DNA from: Marinimicrobium sp.
GTDB lineage: Bacteria; Pseudomonadota; Gammaproteobacteria; Pseudomonadales; Cellvibrionaceae
Length of the DNA stretch: 35,029 nt
NCBI GenBank assembly: GCA_027322215.1
Contig: DAHVRW010000010.1
Coordinates: 1-35,029 of the forward strand
Direction: 5' to 3'
Part shown: in pieces, positions 8,257 through 17,438 of the stretch
Position numbering within the stretch: the first letter of the stretch is position 1
Layout of the letters: each line of letters begins with the position of its first letter
The notes under the pieces: generated by a model
Database searches by the model: none
Told to the model about the DNA's origin: nothing
The model's input: only the letters and a program-made list of their open reading frames with translations
Made by a program: the position numbers and the translations under genes

Positions 8257-9201
8257 TTGACGTTTCTCAGCCATACCCGGGCCGTAACTAAAGGCGCTTT
8301 CGCCGTCGGCGTTCTGTTATCTCTCTTAATGTTCTTGAGCGGTACCGCTGTGGCGGAAAACGGCGCGACCGAGCCGCTGGTGGTGCGTTATCCGTCCCTG
8401 GCCAACCCCTACGGCCAGGTATACAACCACAATTATTACTTGGAAATGTTGCACCTGGCGCTGGCGAGCTCTGGGCGCGACTATCGGGTCGAAACCGTCC
8501 CGTTGCCGGATTTTCGAGAGGTGCGCAGTGAGATATCCCTAGCCACGGGCGTTTACGATATCCACTGGCTGCACACCAATCGCCAGCGGGAAACCCGTCT
8601 GCGCCCCATTCGTATCCCATTGCTTAAGGGCATGATCGGCTGGCGGCTGTTGCTGATTCCAGAGCAGGCTCAGGAACGTTTTTCGGCGATTACCCATGTG
8701 GATCAATTAAGGAAGCTGCGCACGGTACAAGGTCATGATTGGCCCGATGCGCTTATTTTGCAGCACAACGGTTTTTCGGTGATTCGCTCCGCCAACTGGG
8801 AGGGCATGTTTCGCATGCTCGCGTTGGGGCGTGTGGATTATTTCCCCCGGGGGGCCACGGAAGTACACAGTGAAATCGCCCAGTTTCCTGACTATGGGCT
8901 GGTAGTGGAACAAAGCTTGGTATTGCATTACCCCTCCGCTTACTATTTCTTTGTGGCCCGGGACAATGAAGAATTAGCCGAAGTGATCGAAACAGGGCTG
9001 AACGCCGCCATTGCCAACGGCTCGTTCGATCGAGTTTTTAACAAGCATTTTGGCGAAAAAATAGAAGCGTTCGATCTGAGCAATAGAACTATTTTGCGTC
9101 TGGAAAACCCCCTGTTGCCACCCAAAACACCCCTTGAGCGGGCTGAGCTATGGTTTGACCCGCTTCAGTCGCCCCCTGAGCCTGCCTCCCTACACGATTA
9201 A
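8257..9201 (+). CDS. Periplasmic substrate-binding-like protein (SBP family 3-type)
   Basis: A 314-aa exported protein with the bilobed fold of amino-acid-type solute-binding proteins. Residues 1-33 form a Sec signal peptide with a hydrophobic core (AVGVLLSLLMFL) and a likely cleavage after AVA. The mature part starts with a strand and a Tyr/Asn-rich segment, has a crossover near residues 120-130 and 220, and ends with a short Pro-rich tail. The start is a TTG at 8257 with AAGGTG about 6 nt upstream, so it relies on the ribosome site. No ABC permease or ATPase is nearby; the next gene in the same direction is a sensor kinase. It may be an orphan binding protein or a sensory input protein; the ligand is unknown. 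Confidence 0.65.
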   Translation: MTFLSHTRAVTKGAFAVGVLLSLLMFLSGTAVAENGATEPLVVRYPSLANPYGQVYNHNYYLEMLHLALASSGRDYRVETVPLPDFREVRSEISLATGVYDIHWLHTNRQRETRLRPIRIPLLKGMIGWRLLLIPEQAQERFSAITHVDQLRKLRTVQGHDWPDALILQHNGFSVIRSANWEGMFRMLALGRVDYFPRGATEVHSEIAQFPDYGLVVEQSLVLHYPSAYYFFVARDNEELAEVIETGLNAAIANGSFDRVFNKHFGEKIEAFDLSNRTILRLENPLLPPKTPLERAELWFDPLQSPPEPASLHD

Positions 9202-9702
9202 TCGGCGCCGGCCCGCCATAGGGCATCGTAAACGGCGAATATCGGCAGTGTTTATTGTGCATTACATTCTCTGGCGGCCGCTACGGCCCGAATTTGTGAT
9301 GGACCACACGGTTTTGACTTGCCCCATAGCTCAAACCGGTGGATTTGTCTTGGACCTTTGGCAAAACGCTAAAAATGTTCTAGCCTTAACACTCCTGTAT
9401 GCTAAGCCCATTCGTTTGGGGCCGCCGTACACTCATCCGGCAAGCCACAGCCCTTGACGGCGTGTTACCTAACGACAATAGAAAAATTGGAAAGGATGCC
9501 AGCGTTTTGAAAAAAGCGGCCAACACCTTCATGTTCGTCCCCAGCCGGGCCCGTGCTATCTGGAACACAACAGGTCAGTCCTATCTGGGTCGGCCGGCGC
9601 ATGTCCTGGCTCAGTCGACTCAGCCAGGGAGGCCACGGAAACTACGAGTTTGCCCCACACTTTGCCCTACACCGAGGGCATTACCATGAGGCGTACATCC
9701 CC
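9202..9702. other. Non-coding region upstream of the hybrid kinase
   Basis: Five hundred bases with no gene I can support. The kinase frame is open from 9553 but the added 50 residues lack domain character, and a 96-codon frame at 9399-9689 has no recognisable features. A near-perfect 24-bp palindrome lies at 9605-9628. No convincing sigma-70 promoter was identified. Confidence 0.4.
9605..9628. promoter_or_regulatory. 24-bp palindrome upstream of the kinase, possible operator
   Basis: The outer arms CCTGGCT (9605-9611) and AGCCAGG (9622-9628) are exact complements and enclose the self-complementary core AGTCGACT (9613-9620); only the two symmetric positions 9612 and 9621 break the symmetry. 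It ends 74 nt before the chosen kinase start, so it could be an operator dyad or a leader hairpin. No known binding motif was recognised. Confidence 0.35.
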
Positions 9703-11820
9703 ATGACCAAGGATTCGGACACCCCGTCGTTGCATGAGCGCATTCAGCAGCTTGAAGCGGAGTTGAACCATTTGTTGGAGGCTCAGCCGCAAACCCAGCC
9801 CGGCTCTGAACTTCGACAGCCCGCGTCAAGCGTCCAGGCGACACGCTTGCAATACGCCATGGAGGCGTCACGAGATGGGCTGTGGGACTGGGATTTGCAA
9901 ACCGGCGTGGTTTACTGCAACCATAATTATCTGCGTCTGATCGGCTATGGCGACCGGGAGAGTTCCTTTCCCCTGAAGACCTTTCTCGCGCGCTTTTTTT
10001 TACCCGAGGATGCACGCAAGGCACATGAGCTTGTGAACGCAGCTCTGGACGCAGGAGAAGACAGCTTTTCCTTTGAGCTGCGTTTGCGACATAAAGACGG
10101 CCACGTGGTTTGGACCTATTGCCGAGCCAGGTTTTTCGAGCCGGATGCCCGGGGTCGGGCGCAGCGCTGCGTGGGCTTGAGCGCCGACATCACCGATTTT
10201 GTACGCGCCCAGGAGCAACTTTTAGCGGCCAAATCCCAGGCGGATCTGGCAAACAAAACCAAGAGTGAATTTCTGGCGCGCATGAGCCACGAAATACGGA
10301 CCCCATTGAACGCCATCGTAGGCTTGGGACATTTGCTTCAGGATACGGAATTGACGTGCAAACAGCGTGGCTACCTGGATAGCATCAACGCCGCATCCGA
10401 CTCCTTACTCCACATTGTCAATCAGCTGCTGGACTTTTCAAAACTGGAAACCGGGAAAATTATTCTCGAGCATGCTCACTTTGATCTGGAGCTGGTGCTG
10501 GAGCGAGTGTCCCGCTTATTTGAGGTCAGCGCCTTTCAACGTGATGTCGAAATTATCTACGACATGGCCCGCGACCTGCCACGTTTTTTCCGCGGCGATG
10601 CGCAGCGTCTCACGCAGATTCTTAGTCATTTAATCAGTAACGCCCTTGAGCACTCGGGGAGCAAGCGGGTACTGGTAAAAGTGGAGGTGGCGCACAGCGA
10701 TCAGGCGGCGGTACGCATGAAATTTACCGTTAAGGATTTTGGCACGGGCCTATGCCCCGATGAGCTAAAACGTTTGCGCCATTTATTAACTTGTAAGTCC
10801 GAACAAACGGCGGATGCGCCGGCGGGTTTTGGTTTGAGTATTTGCCAGCATCTGGTGGCGTTGATGAATGGCGATATACACATCGACAGCGAACTTGGTC
10901 AAGGCTCTAGCGTACGTTTTACGGTTGAGTTTGAGCACAGCCACATCGGCTCTCGGGTGTTTCAAGACGAACCGCATCGCTTCGAAAGCCTGCGCGCACT
11001 GATTGTTGACGATAACCTGCTGGCGCGGGATATTCTGTGCAACACCGTTGAAGGTATGCGCATGATCGCCAGCACGGCACAAGGCGCGGATGAAGCTTTA
11101 GCGATGTTGCGTCAGGCCGCGGCCGAAGGTAAACACTACGATCTTGTACTCATGGATTATAAAATGCCGCGTGTTAATGGTCTTGAGGCAGCGGCACAAA
11201 TTAAGGCGGATCAATCCATCACCCGCACCCCCTATCTATTCCTCATATCTTCTTACCACCGAGATGAAATTTTTGATCGCCATCCCAGGGCGGATGTTAT
11301 CGATGCCTTTCTCAGCAAACCCATCAGTGAATCGCGTTTATTCGATGCGCTAGCGCAAGTGCTCAATGAGAAAACCAAATACACGGTGCCGGCATTGGAT
11401 AGCGATAAAAACACCGCGTTGGTGGGCGTTCGGGTATTGCTTGTAGAAGACAACAAAGTTAACCAACTGGTGGCGTCGGGCATGCTGGGGCGGTTCGGTG
11501 CTCTCGTTACGCTTGCGGAGCATGGTCGACAAGCCATCGATTTACTGCGCGCGGATCCAGATGGGTTTGATGTGATATTGATGGACTTGGAAATGCCCGA
11601 ACTGGACGGATTCGCGGCAACCCGTGAAATCCGCAACGGTAATTGTCGTGCTAATATTCCGATTCTTGCTCTAACCGCCCAAGCGATGCGGGATGACCGG
11701 ACACGCTGCATGGAGGCAGGCATGAACGGTTACTTGAGCAAACCCATCAGGCCGACATTATTGTACCGGGAGATTGCACGGTGTTTGGATGCCTCTGCAA
11801 TTTGCGACGATGAGGACTAA
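9703..11820 (+). CDS. Hybrid sensor histidine kinase: PAS, HisKA, HATPase, two receiver domains
   Basis: A 705-aa multidomain kinase with no membrane segment, so probably cytosolic. Order: short coiled-coil start; a PAS domain with PAC-like end (about 45-168); HisKA with H-box SHEIRTP and phospho-acceptor His196; HATPase_c with N-box Asn313, DFGTGL and GFGLSI boxes (about 295-412); receiver 1 (about 430-555) with VDDN, Asp485 in LMDYKMP and Lys539; receiver 2 (about 575-697) with VEDN, Asp628 in LMDLEMP and Lys680. Both receivers have complete acidic, Asp, Ser/Thr and Lys sites. There is no HPt domain, so an external HPt or response regulator is expected. I start at the ATG at 9703 because upstream residues look non-coding. 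The stop is 9 nt before the cyaA start, so the two are probably co-transcribed. Confidence 0.88.
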   Translation: MTKDSDTPSLHERIQQLEAELNHLLEAQPQTQPGSELRQPASSVQATRLQYAMEASRDGLWDWDLQTGVVYCNHNYLRLIGYGDRESSFPLKTFLARFFLPEDARKAHELVNAALDAGEDSFSFELRLRHKDGHVVWTYCRARFFEPDARGRAQRCVGLSADITDFVRAQEQLLAAKSQADLANKTKSEFLARMSHEIRTPLNAIVGLGHLLQDTELTCKQRGYLDSINAASDSLLHIVNQLLDFSKLETGKIILEHAHFDLELVLERVSRLFEVSAFQRDVEIIYDMARDLPRFFRGDAQRLTQILSHLISNALEHSGSKRVLVKVEVAHSDQAAVRMKFTVKDFGTGLCPDELKRLRHLLTCKSEQTADAPAGFGLSICQHLVALMNGDIHIDSELGQGSSVRFTVEFEHSHIGSRVFQDEPHRFESLRALIVDDNLLARDILCNTVEGMRMIASTAQGADEALAMLRQAAAEGKHYDLVLMDYKMPRVNGLEAAAQIKADQSITRTPYLFLISSYHRDEIFDRHPRADVIDAFLSKPISESRLFDALAQVLNEKTKYTVPALDSDKNTALVGVRVLLVEDNKVNQLVASGMLGRFGALVTLAEHGRQAIDLLRADPDGFDVILMDLEMPELDGFAATREIRNGNCRANIPILALTAQAMRDDRTRCMEAGMNGYLSKPIRPTLLYREIARCLDASAICDDED

Positions 11821-11829
11821 GCCAACATT

Positions 11830-14694
11830 ATGAGCGCCAAGGTCATCGATATTCACGACCTAAGCGGCGGATTGGATCGTCAGGAGCTGACGCGTATAAA
11901 ACAGCGCTTTCTGGCTCTGAACGCCGAGCGCTATCGCCGTGCACTTACCGGGCTATCCGAGCGGCAGCAAGATTTTTTAGCGCTCTTGCCGCTGATCTTT
12001 CACGTTAACCATCCTATGTTGCCGGGCTATGTGTCTCATCAAGCGCCGTGCGGCGTTGCCCACTACAAACCCAGTAAAGATGATTTGCGCCGCGCCCGGG
12101 GTCAGGCCCGAAGCTTTCGTTATAACCGCGAGCTGCGCGCCCGAGAGTTACACATCGACGCGTTGTTTGTGATGGGCAGCGCGGGCACCGTCGGGCAATC
12201 TGAGAGCAGTGACCTGGATATCTGGGTGTGCTACAACTCAAATCTGAGCGCCGATGCCTTGGCGCAACTTCGGCTAAAATGCCAACAACTGACCCGTTGG
12301 GCCGAACAAACGATTCGCCTGGAAGTGCATTTTTTTTTAATGGACCCCAGCCGATTTCATTTGGGCCAGCTGGGCAGCTTGAGCAGTGAAGGTAGCGGCA
12401 GCGCACAGCACTATCTGCTGTTGGACGAGTTTTACCGCACCGCGCTCTGGCTGGCCGGAAAAGTCCCCTTATGGTGGTTCGTACCTGCCAGTCAAGAAGC
12501 TAATTATCAGGCCTACGCGAATACCCTGCTGCGACAGCGCTTTGTGCGTGCCAATGATGTGATTGATTTTGGCGGCGTATCGGAAACGCCTCTGAGCGAA
12601 TTTGTCGGCGCCGGCATCTGGCATTTATACAAAGGTATAGAAGCGCCCCACAAATCCATGCTCAAGCTTCTGCTGTTGGAAGTCTACGCCGCCGATCGCG
12701 GGCGCGAACCCCTGGCATTAGAGTACAAAGCCATCGTTTACGCGCAGGAGCCGGATGCTGACTTCCTGGACGCTTATGTCATGATCTACCGGCGCCTGGC
12801 CGCCTACTTGAGCGCACGCGACCAAATCCAGCGCTTGGAGCTAGTGCGCCGGTGCCTCTATTTCAAAGTCGATAAACCTCTTACCCGCGCGCCCACAGGT
12901 GGCCAAAAATCCTGGCAGCGACAACTGCTGGAAACGTTGGTGGCGCAGTGGCAATGGCCAGCGCATGAGCTGTACGCGCTCGATAGCCGCCGTCAATGGA
13001 AGGCGCCGGATGTACTCGCGGAGCGAAACGTTTTGGTGTCCGAGCTAAGCACGAGCTATCGCCTGATCAGCAACATCAGCAAGACCACACAACTGGAAGC
13101 CTCCATCAGCGAGGAGGAGTTGATGGTTCTGGGGCGCAAACTGCACGCGGCATTTGAGCGCAAAGCGGGCAAGATCGAATGGCTAAACCCCGGCATTTCA
13201 GACAGCCTGCAAGAGTCGGCTCTTTATTTTCAATGTCAGCCGGACAAGGATGGAGACGGAGGGGTTTGGGCGGTGCATCGTGGCTCCCGGGCGGACTTTA
13301 TTGCTCGGGATCAAGCGTCCACCGCATTAAAAAAATCCCGGCACTTTCTGGAGTTGTTGCTCTGGTGTTATTGCAACGGCATGTTGGGTCCGGGCGGTGG
13401 CCTGGATGTAGAAGGTGAAGGCTGGGAGTTGAATGATGCCCAAAAACAGCAACTGCTTGTCATGCTGCGCCAATGGTTGCCGTTGCCTTTACGTGTGCCG
13501 CCGCACGAGGTTTTTAAAACCGCTGCCGTGCCCACACACTTGCTGATGGTGTTCAATCTGGGCGTGGAGCCCCAGCCAGCATTGCGAAGCAAAGGCTTAC
13601 ACCTGCTCAGCAGCCGGCATGACGCGCTGGATTACAGCGGCTTGCGAGAAAACCTGGTGCTGACCGCGGACATTATTCAGGTTAATAGCTGGCGGGAAAT
13701 TCTATGCCGACATTATGACCAGGATCCCTTGGTGCACAGTTTGCTGTACTATTTTAGGCTGGTGCCGCCGGGGCGCGGTCTGGCGCCGCCGGAGCTGACC
13801 ATCCGCTGTCTTAACATCCACCAAGGAGCACTTGTGGAACAGCGTTTGGAAGAGCTTTGGCGCGACCTTGTGGGTTGTTACTATTCCGGCACCCGGCCCG
13901 CCAACAGCCGCTACCTCTTGGAAACTGGCCAGGAATATCTTTTGGTGCAGTTTATACAGCAGCAGCCGCACATACAGCGTTTCCACACCCGCGCTGCATT
14001 ATTGGAAAAGCTGAGCGAGCCTTTGCTCGCTTACAGCCCGTTAGTGGTGGACCGTCATGCGCTCGTCGGCGAGCCGTTGAAACAACTTTTCCAGGTGGCG
14101 GGCCAGGCGGGCATTTACGTACTCTACGAACTTAACGACCAGCGCGCGACCATCACTGTGCTGGATGAAAAAGCGTCGTTGTTTTGCGTCGAAATGCCCT
14201 ACCACAACCAACACACCCTGCTACGGCCGCTGCAGCATTTCATCCGCGCTGTGCTCACCCGACAAAACCTCTTGGCGGATCTAACACAGACCGCGGTCAC
14301 TGAATATACAGCGCAGTTTTATCAGTGGCATGGCGAACATGGCCGCGGCCATATGCAAGCGCGCACCATCGCCGACGACATCAGCCAGCTCGAATTCGTA
14401 AACATTCAAGTGATTGCCGAGCCGGGGCTCGATGAGGGGCTCACCTACACAATTTATTGTGACCAGCAGGAGTTCTCTGCCCTCGAACACGGCAAAGCCT
14501 TATTCACCCGCGTGGCCGAATACATATTGAGCCGACGCCACGGTGCTCAGCGTTATCCCTGCTATATTACTGATCTGGATCTATCCCAGTGTCGGGATCT
14601 TCTCGCCCCGCAAGGGGGGCTGCAACTCAGCCACTATTTACGCATCAAAGCAGAGCTTGAGCAGCAGCTGGATATGGCGCTGCAAGCGCTCTAA
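11830..14694 (+). CDS. cyaA: Class I adenylate cyclase CyaA
   Basis: A 954-aa class I (enterobacterial-type) adenylate cyclase that makes cAMP from ATP for Crp/Vfr-type global regulation. The N-terminal catalytic nucleotidyltransferase-fold domain contains the MGSAGTVGQSESSDLDIW motif: Gly116-Ser117 and the metal-binding Asp128 and Asp130, matching the E. coli GS...SSDLDIW motif. The C-terminal half is the regulatory region. The length is close to that of Pseudomonas CyaA and longer than the E. coli enzyme (848 aa). The ATG at 11830 directly precedes the conserved N-terminus and lies 9 nt after the hybrid kinase stop. In many gammaproteobacteria cyaA is near cyaY-lptM-dapF-xerC; here lptM is 3.5 kb further on and cyaY was not seen. 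Confidence 0.96.
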   Translation: MSAKVIDIHDLSGGLDRQELTRIKQRFLALNAERYRRALTGLSERQQDFLALLPLIFHVNHPMLPGYVSHQAPCGVAHYKPSKDDLRRARGQARSFRYNRELRARELHIDALFVMGSAGTVGQSESSDLDIWVCYNSNLSADALAQLRLKCQQLTRWAEQTIRLEVHFFLMDPSRFHLGQLGSLSSEGSGSAQHYLLLDEFYRTALWLAGKVPLWWFVPASQEANYQAYANTLLRQRFVRANDVIDFGGVSETPLSEFVGAGIWHLYKGIEAPHKSMLKLLLLEVYAADRGREPLALEYKAIVYAQEPDADFLDAYVMIYRRLAAYLSARDQIQRLELVRRCLYFKVDKPLTRAPTGGQKSWQRQLLETLVAQWQWPAHELYALDSRRQWKAPDVLAERNVLVSELSTSYRLISNISKTTQLEASISEEELMVLGRKLHAAFERKAGKIEWLNPGISDSLQESALYFQCQPDKDGDGGVWAVHRGSRADFIARDQASTALKKSRHFLELLLWCYCNGMLGPGGGLDVEGEGWELNDAQKQQLLVMLRQWLPLPLRVPPHEVFKTAAVPTHLLMVFNLGVEPQPALRSKGLHLLSSRHDALDYSGLRENLVLTADIIQVNSWREILCRHYDQDPLVHSLLYYFRLVPPGRGLAPPELTIRCLNIHQGALVEQRLEELWRDLVGCYYSGTRPANSRYLLETGQEYLLVQFIQQQPHIQRFHTRAALLEKLSEPLLAYSPLVVDRHALVGEPLKQLFQVAGQAGIYVLYELNDQRATITVLDEKASLFCVEMPYHNQHTLLRPLQHFIRAVLTRQNLLADLTQTAVTEYTAQFYQWHGEHGRGHMQARTIADDISQLEFVNIQVIAEPGLDEGLTYTIYCDQQEFSALEHGKALFTRVAEYILSRRHGAQRYPCYITDLDLSQCRDLLAPQGGLQLSHYLRIKAELEQQLDMALQAL

Positions 14695-14798
14695 TCGCAG
14701 GATGGCAAAACCGAAGTAAAGAGGTTAGTCTTGACGGCTGTTTCATTGTCTGCACCTGCTAATAAGTTCTAAAAAACGTTTTCAAAGGACATTAGGTT

Positions 14799-15698
14799 AT
14801 GAGTCACTCGTTAGACCGACGTACTCTGCTGCGCACTATGGTCGCCGGTGCCCTGGGCATTGGTGCGGCAAGTGCTGTCGGGGCGCACGCCACCACAGAC
14901 GCTCTGGGCAGCAACCCGCTGAATCTCAAAGGCAACATTAACCACTCGGTGGCTCGTTGGACCTTTCACATGCTGTCGTTAGAAGAGCTGTGTGAAGTAG
15001 TCAAAGGTTTCGGCGTGAGGGCCATCGATTTGGTCGGTCCGAATGAGTGGCACATCCTTAAGCGCGAAGGCATTGATAGCTCCATGTGTAACGGAGCCGA
15101 AATTAATCTTGAAGATGGTTGGGGCGATAGCCGCTTCCACCCGGAGTTGATCGAGCGCTACCGCAAGCACATCGACCTAGTGGCCGAGGCGGGTTATCGC
15201 AATCTTATCTGCTTCAGTGGCAATGCCCGCGGTATGGACCCAGAGCAGGGTCTGGAGAACGCTGTGAAAGGGCTCAAACAAATTTTGGCGCAGGCAGAAA
15301 AGCGCGGCGTGGTACTGCAGATGGAGCTGTTTAACAGCAAGATCGATCACCCGGATTATTTTTGCGATAACAGTGCCTGGGGCATCGAGTTATGCAAGCG
15401 CTTGGGTTCACCTAACTTTAAGTTGCTTTACGATATTTATCATATGCAGATCAGCGAAGGCGATATCATCCGAACGATTAACGACTATCATGAATACTTT
15501 GGCCACTATCACACAGCTGGTGTGCCAGGGCGCAATGAAATCGATGATACCCAGGAGCTGTATTACCCAGCCATCGCCCGAGCCATCAAGAAAACCGGCT
15601 TTAAGGGTTATCTGGCCCAGGAGTTTATTCCCACTCCGGGTTCAATCGAAGGCAAAATTCAGTCGTTAAAGGCGGCGGTTCAAATCTGTGATGTTTAA
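14799..15698 (+). CDS. Tat-exported TIM-barrel sugar isomerase/epimerase-like protein
   Basis: A 299-aa protein of the AP-endonuclease-2/xylose-isomerase-like TIM-barrel superfamily, close to the hydroxypyruvate isomerase group. The start has a twin-arginine signal (LDRRTLLR, Arg7-Arg8, then a hydrophobic stretch to AHA near residue 31), so it is exported folded. Likely divalent metal ligands at barrel strand ends are Glu176 (QMELFN), Asp212 and His215 (YDIYHMQ), His238 (YHTAGV) and Glu275 (AQEF). It starts a three-gene cluster with a GMC oxidoreductase and its small subunit. Related TIM-barrel proteins act on 3-keto sugars or as hydratases in glycoside oxidation pathways; that role is an inference from the neighbours. 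An AAAGGAC ribosome site precedes the ATG. Confidence 0.8.
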   Translation: MSHSLDRRTLLRTMVAGALGIGAASAVGAHATTDALGSNPLNLKGNINHSVARWTFHMLSLEELCEVVKGFGVRAIDLVGPNEWHILKREGIDSSMCNGAEINLEDGWGDSRFHPELIERYRKHIDLVAEAGYRNLICFSGNARGMDPEQGLENAVKGLKQILAQAEKRGVVLQMELFNSKIDHPDYFCDNSAWGIELCKRLGSPNFKLLYDIYHMQISEGDIIRTINDYHEYFGHYHTAGVPGRNEIDDTQELYYPAIARAIKKTGFKGYLAQEFIPTPGSIEGKIQSLKAAVQICDV

Positions 15699-15752
15699 CG
15701 TTTCACACAGTGGCAATCCCGCGTACCAGTAACATGTAGTTGAGAAGTCATT

Positions 15753-17438
15753 ATGGCGAATAATCATTACGATGCGATTGTGGTTGGTTCTGGCATTAGC
15801 GGCGGCTGGGCCGCCAAAGAGCTAACCGAAAAAGGGCTCAAAGTTCTGCTGTTAGAACGCGGACGTAATCTGGAGCACATAAAAGATTACACCAATGCCC
15901 ACAAAGAGGTGTGGGACTATCCGCACCGCAACGTTCCCACTCAGCAAATGAAAGAGGACTATCCCGTCCTCAAGCGTGACTTCCCACTGAACGAAGCACA
16001 GCTTGGCTGGTGGACTGATGAACAGAAAAGCCCCTACATCGAAGACAAACGCTTCGACTGGTATCGCAGCTACCAAATGGGTGGTCGCTCCCTGTTGTGG
16101 GGGCGCCACAGCTATCGCTTTAACAAAATGGACTTCGAGGCCAACGCCCGCGAAGGCATCGCTATTGATTGGCCAATCCGCTATGAAGACCTCGCGCCCT
16201 GGTACAGTTACGTGGAGCCGTTCGCAGGCGTCAGCGGTAGCCGCGACGGCTTGGACGTGCTGCCCGATGGTAACCTTCTGCCGCCGTTCGAGCTGAACTG
16301 TGTGGAAAAAGACGTGGCGGCTCGGATTAAAAAAGCCTTTAAAGGCGACCGGCACCTGATCATTGGCCGCGTCGCGAACAACTCCGTCGCCCTGCCTGAG
16401 CAGAACCGCACAGGCTGTATGCACCGAAACAAATGCGGCCTCGGCTGTCCTTTCGGGGCTTACTTCAGCACCCAGTCCTCGACTTTGCCCGCCGCTATGG
16501 CGACCGGCAACCTGACTGTGCGCCCGTTTTCCATCGTCACACAAGTGCTTTACGACAAAGACAAAAAGCGTGCCCGCGGTGTGGAAGTTATCGACGCAGA
16601 AACTCATCAAACTTACGAGTTCACCAGCAACATCGTATTTTTGAATGCCTCAGCCTTTAACTCCACCTGGATTTTGATGAACTCCGCCACCGATATCTGG
16701 CCCGACGGTCTGGGCAGCAGCAGCGGCGAGTTGGGGCATAACGTGATGGATCACCACTTCCGCTTAGGTGCCGGTGGACGAGTTGAGGGCTACCTCGACA
16801 AGTACTACTACGGCCGGCGCCCCACCGGGTTTTACGTGCCGCGTTTTCGCAACCTCAACGGCGAGCGACGGGATTACCTGCGTGGGTTCGGTTACCAAGG
16901 TGCTGCCAGCCGCGAGGGCTGGAACCGCGACGTGGCCGAACTGGGTATCGGCGCCGGTTTGAAAGACGCGCTCAGCGAACCGGGCGATTGGACCATCGGC
17001 ATGGTCGGCTTCGGTGAGATGCTGCCCCATCATGACAACCGTATTTATCTGAACCGTGATGTCACGGACCACTGGGGCCTGCCGGTATTGGCGGCGGATG
17101 TGGAAATCCGCGAGAATGAACTGGCCATGCGTAAAGACATGATTCAGGACGCGGTGGAAATGTTCGAGGCCGCCGGTGTAAAAGATGTGCATGGCAGCGA
17201 TTGGGGCTATGCACCGGGCATGGGCATCCACGAAATGGGTACGGCGCGCATGGGCCGCGACCCCAAAACCTCGGTGCTCAATGGCAATAACCAGGTCTGG
17301 GATGCGCCTAACGTCTTCGTTACCGATGGGGCGTGCATGACCTCCAGCTCCTGCGTAAACCCGTCGCTCACCTACATGGCGCTGACCGCCCGGGCGGCAG
17401 ACTTCGCGGTTAAAGAACTGAAGAGAGGTAATTTGTAA
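15753..17438 (+). CDS. GMC family FAD-dependent sugar dehydrogenase, catalytic subunit
   Basis: A 561-aa glucose-methanol-choline family flavoprotein. The FAD-binding Rossmann motif is at residues 12-18 (GSGISGG) with the ribose-binding Glu at 35; the C-terminal active site has His493 (GIHEMGTARMG) and Asn536 (CVNPSLTYMAL). Cys222, Cys228 and Cys232 form a C-x5-C-x3-C cluster, plausibly the iron-sulfur site known from bacterial FAD glucose and glucoside 3-dehydrogenases. It has no signal peptide of its own, so export would be by piggy-back on the Tat small subunit, as in gluconate- and glucoside-dehydrogenase complexes. The stop overlaps the next start by 1 nt (TAATG). It resembles glucoside 3-dehydrogenase large subunits, but the substrate is not proven. 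Confidence 0.88.
   Translation: MANNHYDAIVVGSGISGGWAAKELTEKGLKVLLLERGRNLEHIKDYTNAHKEVWDYPHRNVPTQQMKEDYPVLKRDFPLNEAQLGWWTDEQKSPYIEDKRFDWYRSYQMGGRSLLWGRHSYRFNKMDFEANAREGIAIDWPIRYEDLAPWYSYVEPFAGVSGSRDGLDVLPDGNLLPPFELNCVEKDVAARIKKAFKGDRHLIIGRVANNSVALPEQNRTGCMHRNKCGLGCPFGAYFSTQSSTLPAAMATGNLTVRPFSIVTQVLYDKDKKRARGVEVIDAETHQTYEFTSNIVFLNASAFNSTWILMNSATDIWPDGLGSSSGELGHNVMDHHFRLGAGGRVEGYLDKYYYGRRPTGFYVPRFRNLNGERRDYLRGFGYQGAASREGWNRDVAELGIGAGLKDALSEPGDWTIGMVGFGEMLPHHDNRIYLNRDVTDHWGLPVLAADVEIRENELAMRKDMIQDAVEMFEAAGVKDVHGSDWGYAPGMGIHEMGTARMGRDPKTSVLNGNNQVWDAPNVFVTDGACMTSSSCVNPSLTYMALTARAADFAVKELKRGNL

Noticed and set aside
9399-9689. 96-codon plus-strand frame before the hybrid kinase
   Set aside because: No signal peptide, domain or ribosome site; the composition looks non-coding and it overlaps the palindrome and the other frame.
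9553-9702. Upstream start of the hybrid kinase adding 50 residues
   Set aside because: The added residues lack homology-like character and no ribosome site was found; the ATG at 9703 begins a normal coiled-coil/PAS start.
14731-14765. TTGACG as -35 of a promoter for the TIM-barrel gene
   Set aside because: No acceptable -10 hexamer lies 16-18 nt downstream; the nearest AT-rich hexamer is 23 nt away.
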